A DNA stretch of 64,000 nt, taken from the NCBI RefSeq assembly GCF_014698835.1, contig NZ_JACJTU010000021.1, positions 86,608 through 150,607 on the forward strand, read 5' to 3'. A model generated the notes under the pieces. It was not told where the DNA came from, ran no database searches, and was given only the letters and a program-made list of their open reading frames with translations. The translations under genes and the position numbers were made by a program. Below are positions 35,694-43,990 of this stretch, piece by piece. Origin of the DNA: Nostoc paludosum FACHB-159. Lineage in GTDB: Bacteria; Cyanobacteriota; Cyanobacteriia; Cyanobacteriales; Nostocaceae. Numbering within the stretch: position 1 is the first letter of the stretch; every line of letters begins with the position of its first letter.

Positions 35694-36518
35694 ATGGTAC
35701 GTTTATTAGAGAAAGGAAAAAGAACAGTAAGTGTTTTAACAATTTTTGCGATCGCCACCTTTAGTTTGCATCTATTAGTGTTACTTTTATTTTTATTTCA
35801 AGGACTAACTATTCGCCAACTAAGTTTGAGAAAACCTCCTAATTTTGTACAATTAATAGATGGAAAAAAGGTAGATGAAATTGATGATTTAAAAAGAGAT
35901 CCAGAAGCAATTCGTCAATTCATCAGCAAAACCATGATTGCAATGTTTAAGTGGTCGGGAACCTTACCCCCACAAAGGATTGAAGAAGTCGCAAATCCCA
36001 AACGAGATTTAGGAATATTAATTAGAACACCCCAAGGCGGTAGCCAAAAAATTAGTACCACTAGCTGGATAGCTAGTTTTGCTTTATCAGAAGACTTTCG
36101 CAAAGGTTTCTTAAGCACAATTGCCGAAATCACACCACCAGAAGTGTTTTCTGAAAATCCCAAACAAGGAATGACATCAGAGTTAGTAATTAAACGGGTT
36201 TATCCGCCAAAAGAAATTCAACCAGGTAAATGGCGAGTCGGTATGGTAGCCGATTTAATTCAAAAAAATCGAGGTGATGATAGAAGAGTCATAACTCCTT
36301 TTAACAAAGACTTTCTTGTGCGTGCAACAGATTATTTCCCTAATCCCCAAATGGAAAGTGGCACAGACTTGCAAAAAGCAATTTATAGTGTCCGCGCTGA
36401 TAGAGTAGAAATTTATGAAATTCGAGATTTATGTTTGTTAGATAACTCCAGCAACCTGAATGAAGCTCAATTAAAAGAATGCAAAATTCAACAAAGAACC
36501 GATAATTTTATCAGATAA
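35694..36518 (+). CDS. Bitopic envelope protein, VirB8-like candidate 1
   Basis: 274 residues. A short basic head (LLEKGKRTVS) precedes one membrane span (LTIFAIATFSLHLLVLLLFL) and a 230-residue extracytoplasmic domain, the VirB8 topology. The domain contains FVQLIDGKK, RVYPPKEIQPGKWRVGMVAD and PFNKDFLVRATDYFPNP, which recur in the next gene. The ribosome site AGGAGGTGAT at 35681-35690, seven nt from ATG, is an almost full anti-16S match and decides the start. VirB8 is an inner-membrane assembly scaffold. No fold-level motif is visible, so the name is provisional. Confidence 0.45.
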   Translation: MVRLLEKGKRTVSVLTIFAIATFSLHLLVLLLFLFQGLTIRQLSLRKPPNFVQLIDGKKVDEIDDLKRDPEAIRQFISKTMIAMFKWSGTLPPQRIEEVANPKRDLGILIRTPQGGSQKISTTSWIASFALSEDFRKGFLSTIAEITPPEVFSENPKQGMTSELVIKRVYPPKEIQPGKWRVGMVADLIQKNRGDDRRVITPFNKDFLVRATDYFPNPQMESGTDLQKAIYSVRADRVEIYEIRDLCLLDNSSNLNEAQLKECKIQQRTDNFIR

Positions 36519-36748
36519 TAATTCAGAATACAGAATCCAAAATTATGAATTTATAAAAGGTCTAGTATGCTTAGTATAGTAAAATTAAAAATAATTATTA
36601 TAGGAATCTATGTTGAGCTTTGAGAACGAAATGGTGTACTTCACTAAGTTCAAATATACTGTATATGCATTGCTAAAACCTTCTCTTGACTCCTTGAATT
36701 CTCAATTCTCACTCCTGGCTCCTGACTCACGATAACAACAAATTATTA
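36519..36748. other. Spacer between VirB8-like paralogues
   Basis: A short TCAGAAT/ACAGAAT tract follows the stop codon and AT-rich DNA fills the rest. A CTCCTGGCTCCTGACTC heptamer-like run precedes the next gene. No gene seen. Confidence 0.4.
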
Positions 36749-37441
36749 ATGCAGATATTTAAATCAGAAAATAAAAAAAGTAACGCCTTACCACTGTTGG
36801 CAGTAGGAACATTTAGTTTACATGTATTTACCTTACTGCTCTTGATATTTCATGGGTCTATGTTACAACAGTTAGGCCGGCAACTCACGCCTCAAAGTCT
36901 AGTACAACTCGTTGATGGCCGTGTGATTACAGTAGACCCCCAAGAGAATTTAGAGCGACAACCAGAAACTATTCGGCGCTTTGTAGCTGAAACTATGAGC
37001 GTAATGCTTACCTGGTCACAGGAACAGCCACCAACAACAGTCTGGGAAATTAGCTCCCAACTCGTGGCTGATGATTTTAAGCAAAAAATGAAGTCACAAG
37101 TGACTAACTTAAATCCAGATAGCCAATTTGAAAATGTCAATAGAGGCACTGAAAATGTATTAGTAATCCAAAAAATATCTCAACCTACAAAAATAGGCAA
37201 TGGCAGATGGAAAGTCGAGATGCTTGCTAATCAATTAACTTTTAGTAGTTATGATAGATTGGGAAAATCTACTTCATTTAATAAACAAATTTTAGTTAGA
37301 GCAATAAATGAACCAGCAACTTCACTACCAAATGCGCCGCTACCGTCGCACTTTGCGGTTTACCGCCTTGGTGAAGCCAGACTAGAAATTTATAATGTCT
37401 GTGAAATTCAAGATAAAAATTGTTCTGGAAATTCAAAGTAA
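36749..37441 (+). CDS. Bitopic envelope protein, VirB8-like candidate 2 (paralogue)
   Basis: 230 residues, clearly related to the preceding gene: one span (LLAVGTFSLHVFTLLLLIFH), then LVQLVDGRV, then KISQPTKIGNGRWKVEMLAN and SFNKQILVRAINEPATSLPN, and ending RLEIYNVCEIQDKNC, matching RVEIYEIRDLCL of its neighbour. Tandem paralogues with the same topology suggest a heteromeric periplasmic scaffold. Start ATG 36749 has no strong ribosome site, unlike its neighbour. Its end overlaps a possible earlier start of the VirB10-like gene. Confidence 0.45.
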   Translation: MQIFKSENKKSNALPLLAVGTFSLHVFTLLLLIFHGSMLQQLGRQLTPQSLVQLVDGRVITVDPQENLERQPETIRRFVAETMSVMLTWSQEQPPTTVWEISSQLVADDFKQKMKSQVTNLNPDSQFENVNRGTENVLVIQKISQPTKIGNGRWKVEMLANQLTFSSYDRLGKSTSFNKQILVRAINEPATSLPNAPLPSHFAVYRLGEARLEIYNVCEIQDKNCSGNSK

Positions 37442-37449
37442 GCTTTACC

Positions 37450-39027
37450 ATGACTCAATATTCAATTCCGACAGAAACTCCTTCACCAAATCTATTAACT
37501 TTAGACACCGACGATCGCCAACCACAAATAGAATATGACGATTGGGAATCACGGATGGCAAGATTGGTTGGCTTTGAAGAAGAATCTTCAAGCCTACGCC
37601 AAACATCAGAAGACCCTGCAACGGAGCAACCGTCATCCGAACCAGATGAAGTTAAGACAGAGCAACCCCTCTCATCTAATCCCTTTGCCAAATTAGGTCT
37701 AGTAGGTGCCGCTACCTTAGCAGTAGTTTTGGTGGCTGGTGTGTTTTTGTCGCAATTGATGAGTGGTAGTAATCAAAAGCCCAAAAATAATCTCGTCACC
37801 CCACAAGTGCGATCGCAACCAACAAACGAAACAACCTCACAACAACTACAAGGCGAAATCGAGACTCTCAAAACCAAATTAGCCCTAACCGAACAAGCAC
37901 AATCAGTAAAAGCCGCCCAAGAAAGACTGAGAACGCCAAAACCAACCTCCACAGTAGTCTTGGCAGAACCATCAGTTTCTTCCACAAGGAGACAACAAGT
38001 GATACCAGCACCCCCACCAACAGCTTACGTCCCTCAGCCGGTCACAATTGAGCGCATCGTCAGAGTACCTGCGCCTCAACCTCTAGTAACACCCCAGCTA
38101 CCAGTTCTCAGACCCAGCACTCAACCCGTAGTTACCATTACCCCACCACCCCCACCAAGTCCATTCGATGAGTGGACAAGGCTAGCAAAGTTGGGTAGCT
38201 ACGGCCAAGTAAATGTCACCGAACAACCTAATAACATTGCAGCTGCTCCCCAACCCACAAACGAAACGCAGCCGCCTCAGCAGCCATCTCAACAGACACC
38301 AAACCCCAATCCTGCTGAGCAAAACCCAGGACAAGGGCCTGCCGTAGTTAGCCAAGCACAACCACAAGGGCAGAATACCGTAGCGATCGGGACTAGTGCC
38401 AAAGCCGTATTGGCAACAGCCATATTTGGCGAAACTACCAGAGGAGGCAATAACGAAGAGCAAACAGATAAAAACGTATTTGTAGTTCGATTGAAAGAAC
38501 CGCTAAAAGCCGCCAATGGTGAGGTCGCTTTACCTGCAAACACCGAATTTCTCACTGAAATTCGTTCTATTTCCGAACAAGGTCTTGTGCAGATGAACAT
38601 AACCAAAATTATCTCACAAAATGATGGCAACCTCACAGAACGAAGCTTACCCAACAATTCAATTATTATTCGCGGCAGCAAAGGCAGGCCTTTAATAGGT
38701 AATAAATTTCCCGGTCAAAGTTCATCCGTAGCATCAATGGATTTGGGACTATTTGTTTTGGGAGGTATTGGGAAAGCCGCAGAGTTATTAAATCGCACCG
38801 ACGGTCAAGTTGTCACCATCAATGGTGGAAGCACAGTTGTTAGCAACACTAACACTGGAGAAAATATCCCAGCTGGGATTGTGGAAGGTGGTTTGAACTC
38901 CGTAGTACCCCAAATTGCCCAACGCAATCAACAGGCGATCGCTCAAATGTCACAACAAACGAACGTTTGGTTTTTGCCAGCAGGCACAAATGTTGAAATA
39001 TATGTCAACCAACAAACGCAATTTTAA
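37450..39027 (+). CDS. VirB10/TrbI-like conjugal transfer protein
   Basis: 525 residues from ATG 37450. Cytoplasmic acidic head, one membrane span at about 75-95 (LGLVGAATLAVVLVAGVFLS), a coiled segment, a long Pro/Gln/Thr-rich stretch to about residue 300, then a beta-rich C-terminal domain: AVLATAIFGETTRG, VFVVRLKEPLKAANGEVALP, NTEFLTEIRSISEQGLVQMN and IIIRGSKGRPLIG. This is the classical VirB10 plan, in which the C-terminal barrel reaches the outer membrane and the Pro-rich part crosses the periplasm. The AGxNVEIYVNQ-like end fits TrbI. Second best supported member of the cluster after VirB4. Confidence 0.72.
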   Translation: MTQYSIPTETPSPNLLTLDTDDRQPQIEYDDWESRMARLVGFEEESSSLRQTSEDPATEQPSSEPDEVKTEQPLSSNPFAKLGLVGAATLAVVLVAGVFLSQLMSGSNQKPKNNLVTPQVRSQPTNETTSQQLQGEIETLKTKLALTEQAQSVKAAQERLRTPKPTSTVVLAEPSVSSTRRQQVIPAPPPTAYVPQPVTIERIVRVPAPQPLVTPQLPVLRPSTQPVVTITPPPPPSPFDEWTRLAKLGSYGQVNVTEQPNNIAAAPQPTNETQPPQQPSQQTPNPNPAEQNPGQGPAVVSQAQPQGQNTVAIGTSAKAVLATAIFGETTRGGNNEEQTDKNVFVVRLKEPLKAANGEVALPANTEFLTEIRSISEQGLVQMNITKIISQNDGNLTERSLPNNSIIIRGSKGRPLIGNKFPGQSSSVASMDLGLFVLGGIGKAAELLNRTDGQVVTINGGSTVVSNTNTGENIPAGIVEGGLNSVVPQIAQRNQQAIAQMSQQTNVWFLPAGTNVEIYVNQQTQF

Positions 39028-39188
39028 AAGATAGTAATTATCCCAATTTTAAGCTTTCAAGGCACAGAAATTCACAATTTGGAATTAGGTAATAATTTAA
39101 TAATTATTTTTTACCTTATCTTCCAATATGCTTGGGATGCTCCCTTTTTAGTTCCCTATTGTATCTACCAATATCCTCATTTACAACC

Positions 39189-39767
39189 ATGAAAAATAAT
39201 ATCAAGTTACCAGGAAATATCCTAAATAGTTCTTATTTCCTACCTATAGCTTCCTTAATTTTCTCGGTTACTATGTTGTTATTGGTAGGTCGTGCTGTAG
39301 CTAATAATGCCGTTCTCCGTTCTATATTTTCCTGCCAAGGGCAAGGTTTAGGAGGATTAGTACCTACCCTAGAGGTTTCCTATCAGCAAGGAACAAACTT
39401 AAGTTTTATTCCCGCTGGAGAAGTAATTAAAAAAGTTTGGTTAAACGATCCATCACAAGTAACTATAGATTTTGATGGCCCAGTATGTATGCAGTTTGGT
39501 CAAAAACCAAACACTACTACCGGAGATTGTAAAAACTCGGCAGCAAACGTAATTCAACTTAGACGAATTCCCAAACTAAATATTCCCGGACTCCCTAAAA
39601 CTAGCAATACACTTTTAACAGTTGTTACAGAAGGGCAAGGTAGAAACAAACTGTATACTTTTCGAGTGTTATATGGTGAAAATGCTCCAAGCTATCACAC
39701 TCTAGCAATTTATCCCGATCCTCCTTCTGCTCAGCAACCCTCTTGTGCGATAGAGCCACAATCATAA
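39189..39767 (+). CDS. Exported beta-rich protein, VirB9/TraK-like candidate
   Basis: 192 residues from ATG 39189; a TTG at 39132 would add 19 residues but has no ribosome site. An N-terminal hydrophobic segment (YFLPIASLIFSVTMLLLVGR) acts as signal or anchor. The mature part reads VSYQQGTNLSFIPAGEVIKK, VWLNDPSQVTIDFDGP, and later NTLLTVVTEGQGRNKLYTFR VLYG split by a turn; the order of G-x-T-x-I-x-F/GE-I then TNL/Y-x-F resembles VirB9/TraK, the periplasmic partner of VirB10. Two cysteines (VCMQF, GDC) may pair. Assignment moderate. Confidence 0.45.
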   Translation: MKNNIKLPGNILNSSYFLPIASLIFSVTMLLLVGRAVANNAVLRSIFSCQGQGLGGLVPTLEVSYQQGTNLSFIPAGEVIKKVWLNDPSQVTIDFDGPVCMQFGQKPNTTTGDCKNSAANVIQLRRIPKLNIPGLPKTSNTLLTVVTEGQGRNKLYTFRVLYGENAPSYHTLAIYPDPPSAQQPSCAIEPQS

Positions 39768-39884
39768 TTAACGTGAGTCTTTAACGGAGGCGCACGTTAA
39801 TTATGTATTGAGAGTGTTGACGGTTGACTGAGGAGTTTAGCACTTACGCACTGAAGCTTGAAACCCATGCATAAGTCCTAGAGT

Positions 39885-39968
39885 TATTACAGCAGTTTGC
39901 AAATAGATGAGGTATGCAACTGGAGAATTAAATATAGAAATTCTTCTTTTCCCTCCTGCCCCCTGCTC
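39885..39968 (+). repeat. Element B arm (dispersed)
   Basis: ATTACAGCAGTTTGCAAATA, then GATGAGGTATGCAACTGG and AATTAAATATAGAAATTCTTC. The same string occurs inverted in element B at 56651-56790. Confidence 0.6.
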
Positions 39969-40097
39969 CCTTCCCGCACCAATCAACCGTCAACAATCAA
40001 GCATTAACCAATATCTTTACAAATATTCAGATCAAAACTAGGCACAAATTACGAATTCGTGCAAATATAAAGAAAATATTAAAAAAGTTACAAGCTC

Positions 40098-40337
40098 ATG
40101 ATCGCTCCCAAAATGATGCAACAGCTCTGGGCTGTAATCGAGTCTACCCAGGTCAATACCCTGCTCCAGTTTGATGATGCGGCTTTAGTACAACTGCTCC
40201 TCCAGCAGTTAAAAGCCAAGCAAGGGCTTGACGCTCAGGTAGATGGTACACTCAACACTTACATCAAATCTAAACTGCCTCTAATCCGCGATACGGCTGA
40301 AGGTCGATTATCATTAGAACAAGGTGGCAATCATTAG
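40098..40337 (+). CDS. Small hypothetical protein
   Basis: 79 residues, soluble and largely helical (MMQQLWAVIESTQVNTLLQF, then LLQQLKAKQGLDAQVDGTLN and YIKSKLPLIRDTAEGR). No motif recognised. The composition and codon use look real and the gene lies 330 bp after the secretion-like cluster in the same direction, followed 63 bp later by another small gene. It might be an accessory factor of the cluster, but nothing in the sequence proves this. Start ATG 40098 without a clear ribosome site. Confidence 0.5.
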   Translation: MIAPKMMQQLWAVIESTQVNTLLQFDDAALVQLLLQQLKAKQGLDAQVDGTLNTYIKSKLPLIRDTAEGRLSLEQGGNH

Positions 40338-40400
40338 GGCAAGAAACCAAATGATTGTTCACTGCAAAGCATACGCTCACAGTCCAAATAGTGCAACAGA

Positions 40401-40658
40401 ATGAACCACTGGCTAATAATTGCCCTGGTAGCTTATCTAATTGGAGCGGCAATTGAAGGGGTGAGTACAGCCAGTCAGCTCTCTGATTCTGTGCCAGAAC
40501 TAGTTAAAAGTACACAAACTCAGTCTTTGGAGTCTGACAATTCGCGTAATTTGAATAAGCGAGTTGTCGCTGTTATTGTCTCGGTAAGTATTTGTGGAGC
40601 TTTTTTCTGGCCTTGCCGCCTGTTTCATCGTTTTATTAAAGGCAAAGTTCGCTCATAA
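40401..40658 (+). CDS. Small hypothetical membrane protein
   Basis: 85 residues. A first hydrophobic segment (HWLIIALVAYLIGAAIEGVS) and a second (VVAVIVSVSICGAFFWPC) flank a polar loop, and the tail is basic (RLFHRFIKGKVRS). Predicted two-span protein. Family not recognised. Likely cotranscribed with the 79-residue gene just upstream. Confidence 0.5.
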   Translation: MNHWLIIALVAYLIGAAIEGVSTASQLSDSVPELVKSTQTQSLESDNSRNLNKRVVAVIVSVSICGAFFWPCRLFHRFIKGKVRS

Positions 40659-40670
40659 GAAGTTTTGAGA

Positions 40671-40823
40671 TTATAAATTTTGCGTTAATTGCTTAATTTT
40701 TGTCGCATCATACACTTGGATGTCAATAAATTGTTCAAAATCACGAGTGTTCCAAGCATTATCAAAATAATTTAGGTCAAAAGATAAAGCTTGAGTAGTG
40801 TAAATTTGGACACAATCATTTTC
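40671..40823 (-). pseudogene. Truncated gene remnant
   Basis: A minus-strand frame reads CVQIYTTQALSFDLNYFDNA then WNTRDFEQFIDIQVYDATKI and KQLTQNL before a stop. An in-frame TGA lies just upstream and no start codon exists between, so only the C-terminal end of a former gene survives. The family was not recognised. Confidence 0.4.
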
Positions 40824-40880
40824 TCAAATTAATAGCTCGGAAGATACACCAGATTGCAACTTTGTGAGATACAGATAGTT

Positions 40881-40909
40881 GTAAGGGCGAACGGCTGTAC
40901 GCCCCTAAC
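40881..40909. repeat. Family P near-palindrome, copy 2
   Basis: GTAAGGGCGAACGG faces CTGTACGCCCCTAAC with a few mismatches. Similar to 20539-20566 and 47987-48014. It adjoins the gene remnant at 40671-40823. Confidence 0.5.
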
Positions 40910-41019
40910 TCTGTACTTGATTTACCTGAAAAATGCTGTAAAAGCCCAGATAGAGTGACAGTAAAGGAAGACACTGTTTTTCCGTTATCATCGATTAATC
41001 GAGTAAACAGTGATAACGT

Positions 41020-41490
41020 ATGATTCATAACCGCATTGCTCAAATAACACTGACAAGTGGATTAGCAATTAGTTTAATACTGGGTTTATCTTTTAAGACT
41101 CCAACTACTGCCCAAGAAATATACATTAACGATCGCTGCCAAAAAAATCAACAATTAAATGAATTTGACAGGTTTACTATTTTTTATAAATCTGAATTTC
41201 AAACCAAAGGGCAAACTTATTGGTTTTACTCAGGTAGATATCAAGATGGAAGTACTATTATTTGTATTTCACAACCAGGATTTAAACAAGCAAAACCTTT
41301 AGAAATAGAAAAAATACAGTCTGGTTACATCGATGGAATTGGTAAAGATCCACGTAACAAAACAGCCTTTCTAGTCACCGTCCGCGAGGGTAATGGTTCC
41401 TATGTTCCAATATTCCAATATCGGCTGAATTTGTCCACACCTTCTAAACCTCTATTAACCAAACTCAAGTCTTGGAGATCGCAACAGTAG
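41020..41490 (+). CDS. Exported hypothetical protein
   Basis: 156 residues with a Sec signal peptide (ITLTSGLAISLILGLSF, cleavage near TTAQE). The mature part is beta-rich and carries two cysteines (DRCQKN; IICIS) that may pair. RFTIFYKSEFQTKGQTYWFY and SGRYQDGSTIICI give no family match that I can name. Function unknown; it probably resides in the periplasm. The start ATG 41020 lies inside a GATAACG-type sequence without a ribosome site. Confidence 0.6.
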   Translation: MIHNRIAQITLTSGLAISLILGLSFKTPTTAQEIYINDRCQKNQQLNEFDRFTIFYKSEFQTKGQTYWFYSGRYQDGSTIICISQPGFKQAKPLEIEKIQSGYIDGIGKDPRNKTAFLVTVREGNGSYVPIFQYRLNLSTPSKPLLTKLKSWRSQQ

Positions 41491-41621
41491 TGGCGATGCC
41501 TCGTAATTTTTTGCAGCTAGGTTAGGACATAAACTGATGGGAAAAGCCCGACAACAAGAGACTTTCTTTTCTGTTGACTGTTGCCTTTTGCCTGCTATAA
41601 AATCTCCACAAACCTTTACAT

Positions 41622-41668
41622 AAAAAAATAAAGAGGCAAATCGGCTTCTTTTGACGCTTTACCTCTTT
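41622..41668 (-). terminator. Intrinsic terminator of map
   Basis: On the minus strand AAAGAGGTAAA pairs with TTTGCCTCTTT (one mismatch) and is followed by ATTTTTTTAT. It begins 26 bp after the map stop codon. Confidence 0.7.
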
Positions 41669-41693
41669 TAATAACACTTAAGTAAACTAGCAA

Positions 41694-42521
41694 TTAAACT
41701 TTAGAACGGTCAGTTAAAATCTCATAACCAGTTTCCGTTACCAAGACTGTATGCTCAAACTGAGCCGATAAAGCATTATCCACAGTCACAGCTGTCCAAC
41801 GGTCAGATAATGTCCGCGTATGTCTAGAACCTGCATTTACAATTGGCTCAATTGCCAGGGTCATTCCCGCACGAAGTTTCACATTTGGCAATTCACGGGT
41901 ACGGAAGTTAAACACTGAAGGTTCTTCATGTAAATTCCGACCAACACCGTGTCCAGTAAACTCTTCAACGATACTAAAGCCGTTAGCTTTCACATGGTCT
42001 TCAATTGGCCCAGCCAGATCGAGCAAGTAGACGCCGGCTTTAACTTGTTCAATGCCCTTATATAAAGCTTCTTCTGCAACGCGAATTAGCTTAGCCGCTA
42101 GTGGGGTCACCTCTCCAACAGCGATCGTAATGCAAGAATCACCATGAAAGCCTTGGTAATAAGCGCCTGTATCTACTTTTAATACATCTCCCTGGCGGAT
42201 TACTTTCTTGGGGCTAGGAATACCATGTACTACTTCATTATTAATACTGGAGCAAATAGAACCTGGAAACCCATGATATCCTTTAAAACTCGGTGTTGCG
42301 CCCATTTCGCGGATGCGTTTTTCCGCATAAGCATCCAAGTCAGCCGTCGTCATTCCTGGCTTTACTAACTCAGAAATTTCTTTGAGCACAGTTGCTACAA
42401 TTGCCGCTGATTGCCGCATGATTTCAATTTCACGCGGGGATTTAATTTCAATTCCTCGACGTTGTTTTTTTGCAGGTGCAGGCTGAGTTGGTTGAGAAAG
42501 TAAGTTACTGAAAATGTTCAT
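41694..42521 (-). CDS. map: Methionine aminopeptidase, type I
   Basis: 275 residues. The pita-bread core is intact: GYHGFPGSICSSINNEVVHG, VDTGAYYQGFHGDSCITIAV (two metal aspartates), EFTGHGVGRNLHEEP (metal and catalytic His), LAIEPIVN (metal Glu) and FEHTVLVTETGYEILT (last metal Glu region). The enzyme removes initiator methionine from new proteins. A 25-residue basic extension (SQPTQPAPAKKQRRGIEIKS) precedes the core; extended Map paralogues are common in cyanobacteria, so this may be one of several. Start ATG 42521. Confidence 0.93.
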   Translation of the reverse strand: MNIFSNLLSQPTQPAPAKKQRRGIEIKSPREIEIMRQSAAIVATVLKEISELVKPGMTTADLDAYAEKRIREMGATPSFKGYHGFPGSICSSINNEVVHGIPSPKKVIRQGDVLKVDTGAYYQGFHGDSCITIAVGEVTPLAAKLIRVAEEALYKGIEQVKAGVYLLDLAGPIEDHVKANGFSIVEEFTGHGVGRNLHEEPSVFNFRTRELPNVKLRAGMTLAIEPIVNAGSRHTRTLSDRWTAVTVDNALSAQFEHTVLVTETGYEILTDRSKV

Positions 42522-42615
42522 GGGAAATTAATAATTACTGGCGCTTTACAGCTTAGGTGTCAATGCCTTTTTAGGTTAATTGAGAAATAATATCTATATC
42601 TAAATTAGCTTATTT

Positions 42616-43422
42616 TTAAGCACACACTCTGGTAATTAATTTGTGAATCTGGATTGGGGTCAATTCTTGTACATTAGACAAAACGATCGCAGCTCCAGCT
42701 CTAAAGAGAGTTTCACTATATGCCTCACCCCGCGTCGGTGTTTCTTGCACATGAGGCGGTAGAACTCCTACACCAATCCAAGTGCGAGCAGAATCTAAAT
42801 TCCGTGCTTTCTCCACAGTATACATGTCTGCTACTGTATCTCCCACATACACGATCGCTGAGTTTTGCTCAATTCCATTTTCTAATTCACGAACTGTAGC
42901 AAAAAGTCCAGTGGGGTCAGGTTTACCTGGCGCATCCTCCATCGCAATCAACACTGGAGATTGCAAACCCAGACGTTTTTCTAAGACATAGTTAGCCGAA
43001 ACACGAGTAGCGCCACTGAAAAATCCCCAAGCAATCCCAGCTTGGGTAAGTTGGTCTAAGTAGCTAGGTTCTAATAATAACGGTTCATCACAGATATACC
43101 CCGTCAAATTGTTGGGGTCTGGGCCTCGATAACGCGATTGGAAAAAAGCAACGATCGCATTGTAATCTAGTTGCAATTGTTCGCGGCTCTGTCCACCAGC
43201 CGTAAAGTAGCGGTAAATTAATTCCTGGGATGCTTCCCAGTCGTTATTCCACACACCTTCCGATTTTAATAGGTCAATATCTACAGGTGTTGGACGATAC
43301 GCAGCGTTTGTAAAGTATTCTACGGTATCTGCGATCGCTCGGCGATAGGAACCACTCACATCACGCACAACACCATCAATATCGAAAACCACCGCTGTTT
43401 TTGGAGAAGTTTCTTGAGTCAT
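42616..43422 (-). CDS. HAD-superfamily hydrolase, TIGR01548-type
   Basis: 268 residues. HAD motif I is VVFDIDGVVRDVSGSY (nucleophile and acid D-x-D), motif II lies in WGFFSGATRVS, and motif III/IV in GKPDPTGLF and IVYVGDTVADM. SGSYRRAIADTVEYF after motif I is characteristic of the TIGR01548 group found in cyanobacteria, sometimes compared with histidinol-phosphatase-like HADs. Substrate unknown. Start ATG 43422. It is transcribed in the same direction as map, 94 bp downstream. Confidence 0.82.
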   Translation of the reverse strand: MTQETSPKTAVVFDIDGVVRDVSGSYRRAIADTVEYFTNAAYRPTPVDIDLLKSEGVWNNDWEASQELIYRYFTAGGQSREQLQLDYNAIVAFFQSRYRGPDPNNLTGYICDEPLLLEPSYLDQLTQAGIAWGFFSGATRVSANYVLEKRLGLQSPVLIAMEDAPGKPDPTGLFATVRELENGIEQNSAIVYVGDTVADMYTVEKARNLDSARTWIGVGVLPPHVQETPTRGEAYSETLFRAGAAIVLSNVQELTPIQIHKLITRVCA

Positions 43423-43467
43423 GGGGTAGGAAGCAAAACAGTTTTACATCATCATAGAGCTTCACCA

Positions 43468-43944
43468 TTACGACTCAGGTAAAAAATCGGGGTCGAGGAT
43501 TTGCTGTGGGGTAAAGGGAGATTGTTCGGGGAATGTAGCGATGGGCAACCCAGTTTCAATCACAGCCAGTCCTCTAGCAGCTTGATAGCTTTCCTCAAAA
43601 ATGCGATCGAAGTGAGGCTTTAAACTTGGACTTTCCTTAAGTGCTTTTTCGATTCGCCTGCGGTGTTCCAAAATTGTATACTGGCAACTGGGCGATCGCC
43701 TTTGGGTTTGAATTTGATATTTGAGCAGATGCATCAGCAATACTTCCAGATTGCTCTCCAATGCTCGCCTTTCGCTTCTGCCCATTGTTTCAATTTCTTC
43801 AATTAAATTCTCTAAGTCCAGTTGTGTAAAATTCTTTTGCTTGAGCAGTTCTGCTGTGGTTTGAATCCACAAGTAAAAGTCTTGCTCATATAAATCTGAA
43901 CGAGATGTTATTTGAGATTCGGGCAGTTGAGCAGTCATAAGCAT
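43468..43944 (-). CDS. DUF29 family protein, copy 1
   Basis: 158 residues. SDLYEQDFYLWIQTTAELLK followed by LDLENLIEEIETMGRSERRA and LEVLLMHLLKYQIQTQRRSP is the DUF29 signature. It is largely helical and soluble. It is a tandem duplicate of the gene at 43991-44464: the first 60 residues and the final PEQSPFTPQQILDPDFLP are nearly identical while the middle differs strongly. DUF29 has no known function. Two ATGs (43944, 43938) could start it. Confidence 0.85.
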   Translation of the reverse strand: MLMTAQLPESQITSRSDLYEQDFYLWIQTTAELLKQKNFTQLDLENLIEEIETMGRSERRALESNLEVLLMHLLKYQIQTQRRSPSCQYTILEHRRRIEKALKESPSLKPHFDRIFEESYQAARGLAVIETGLPIATFPEQSPFTPQQILDPDFLPES

Positions 43945-43990
43945 CTGAAGTTAGCGCCGACTACACTTGATGTTAGCCCATATTCAATCA

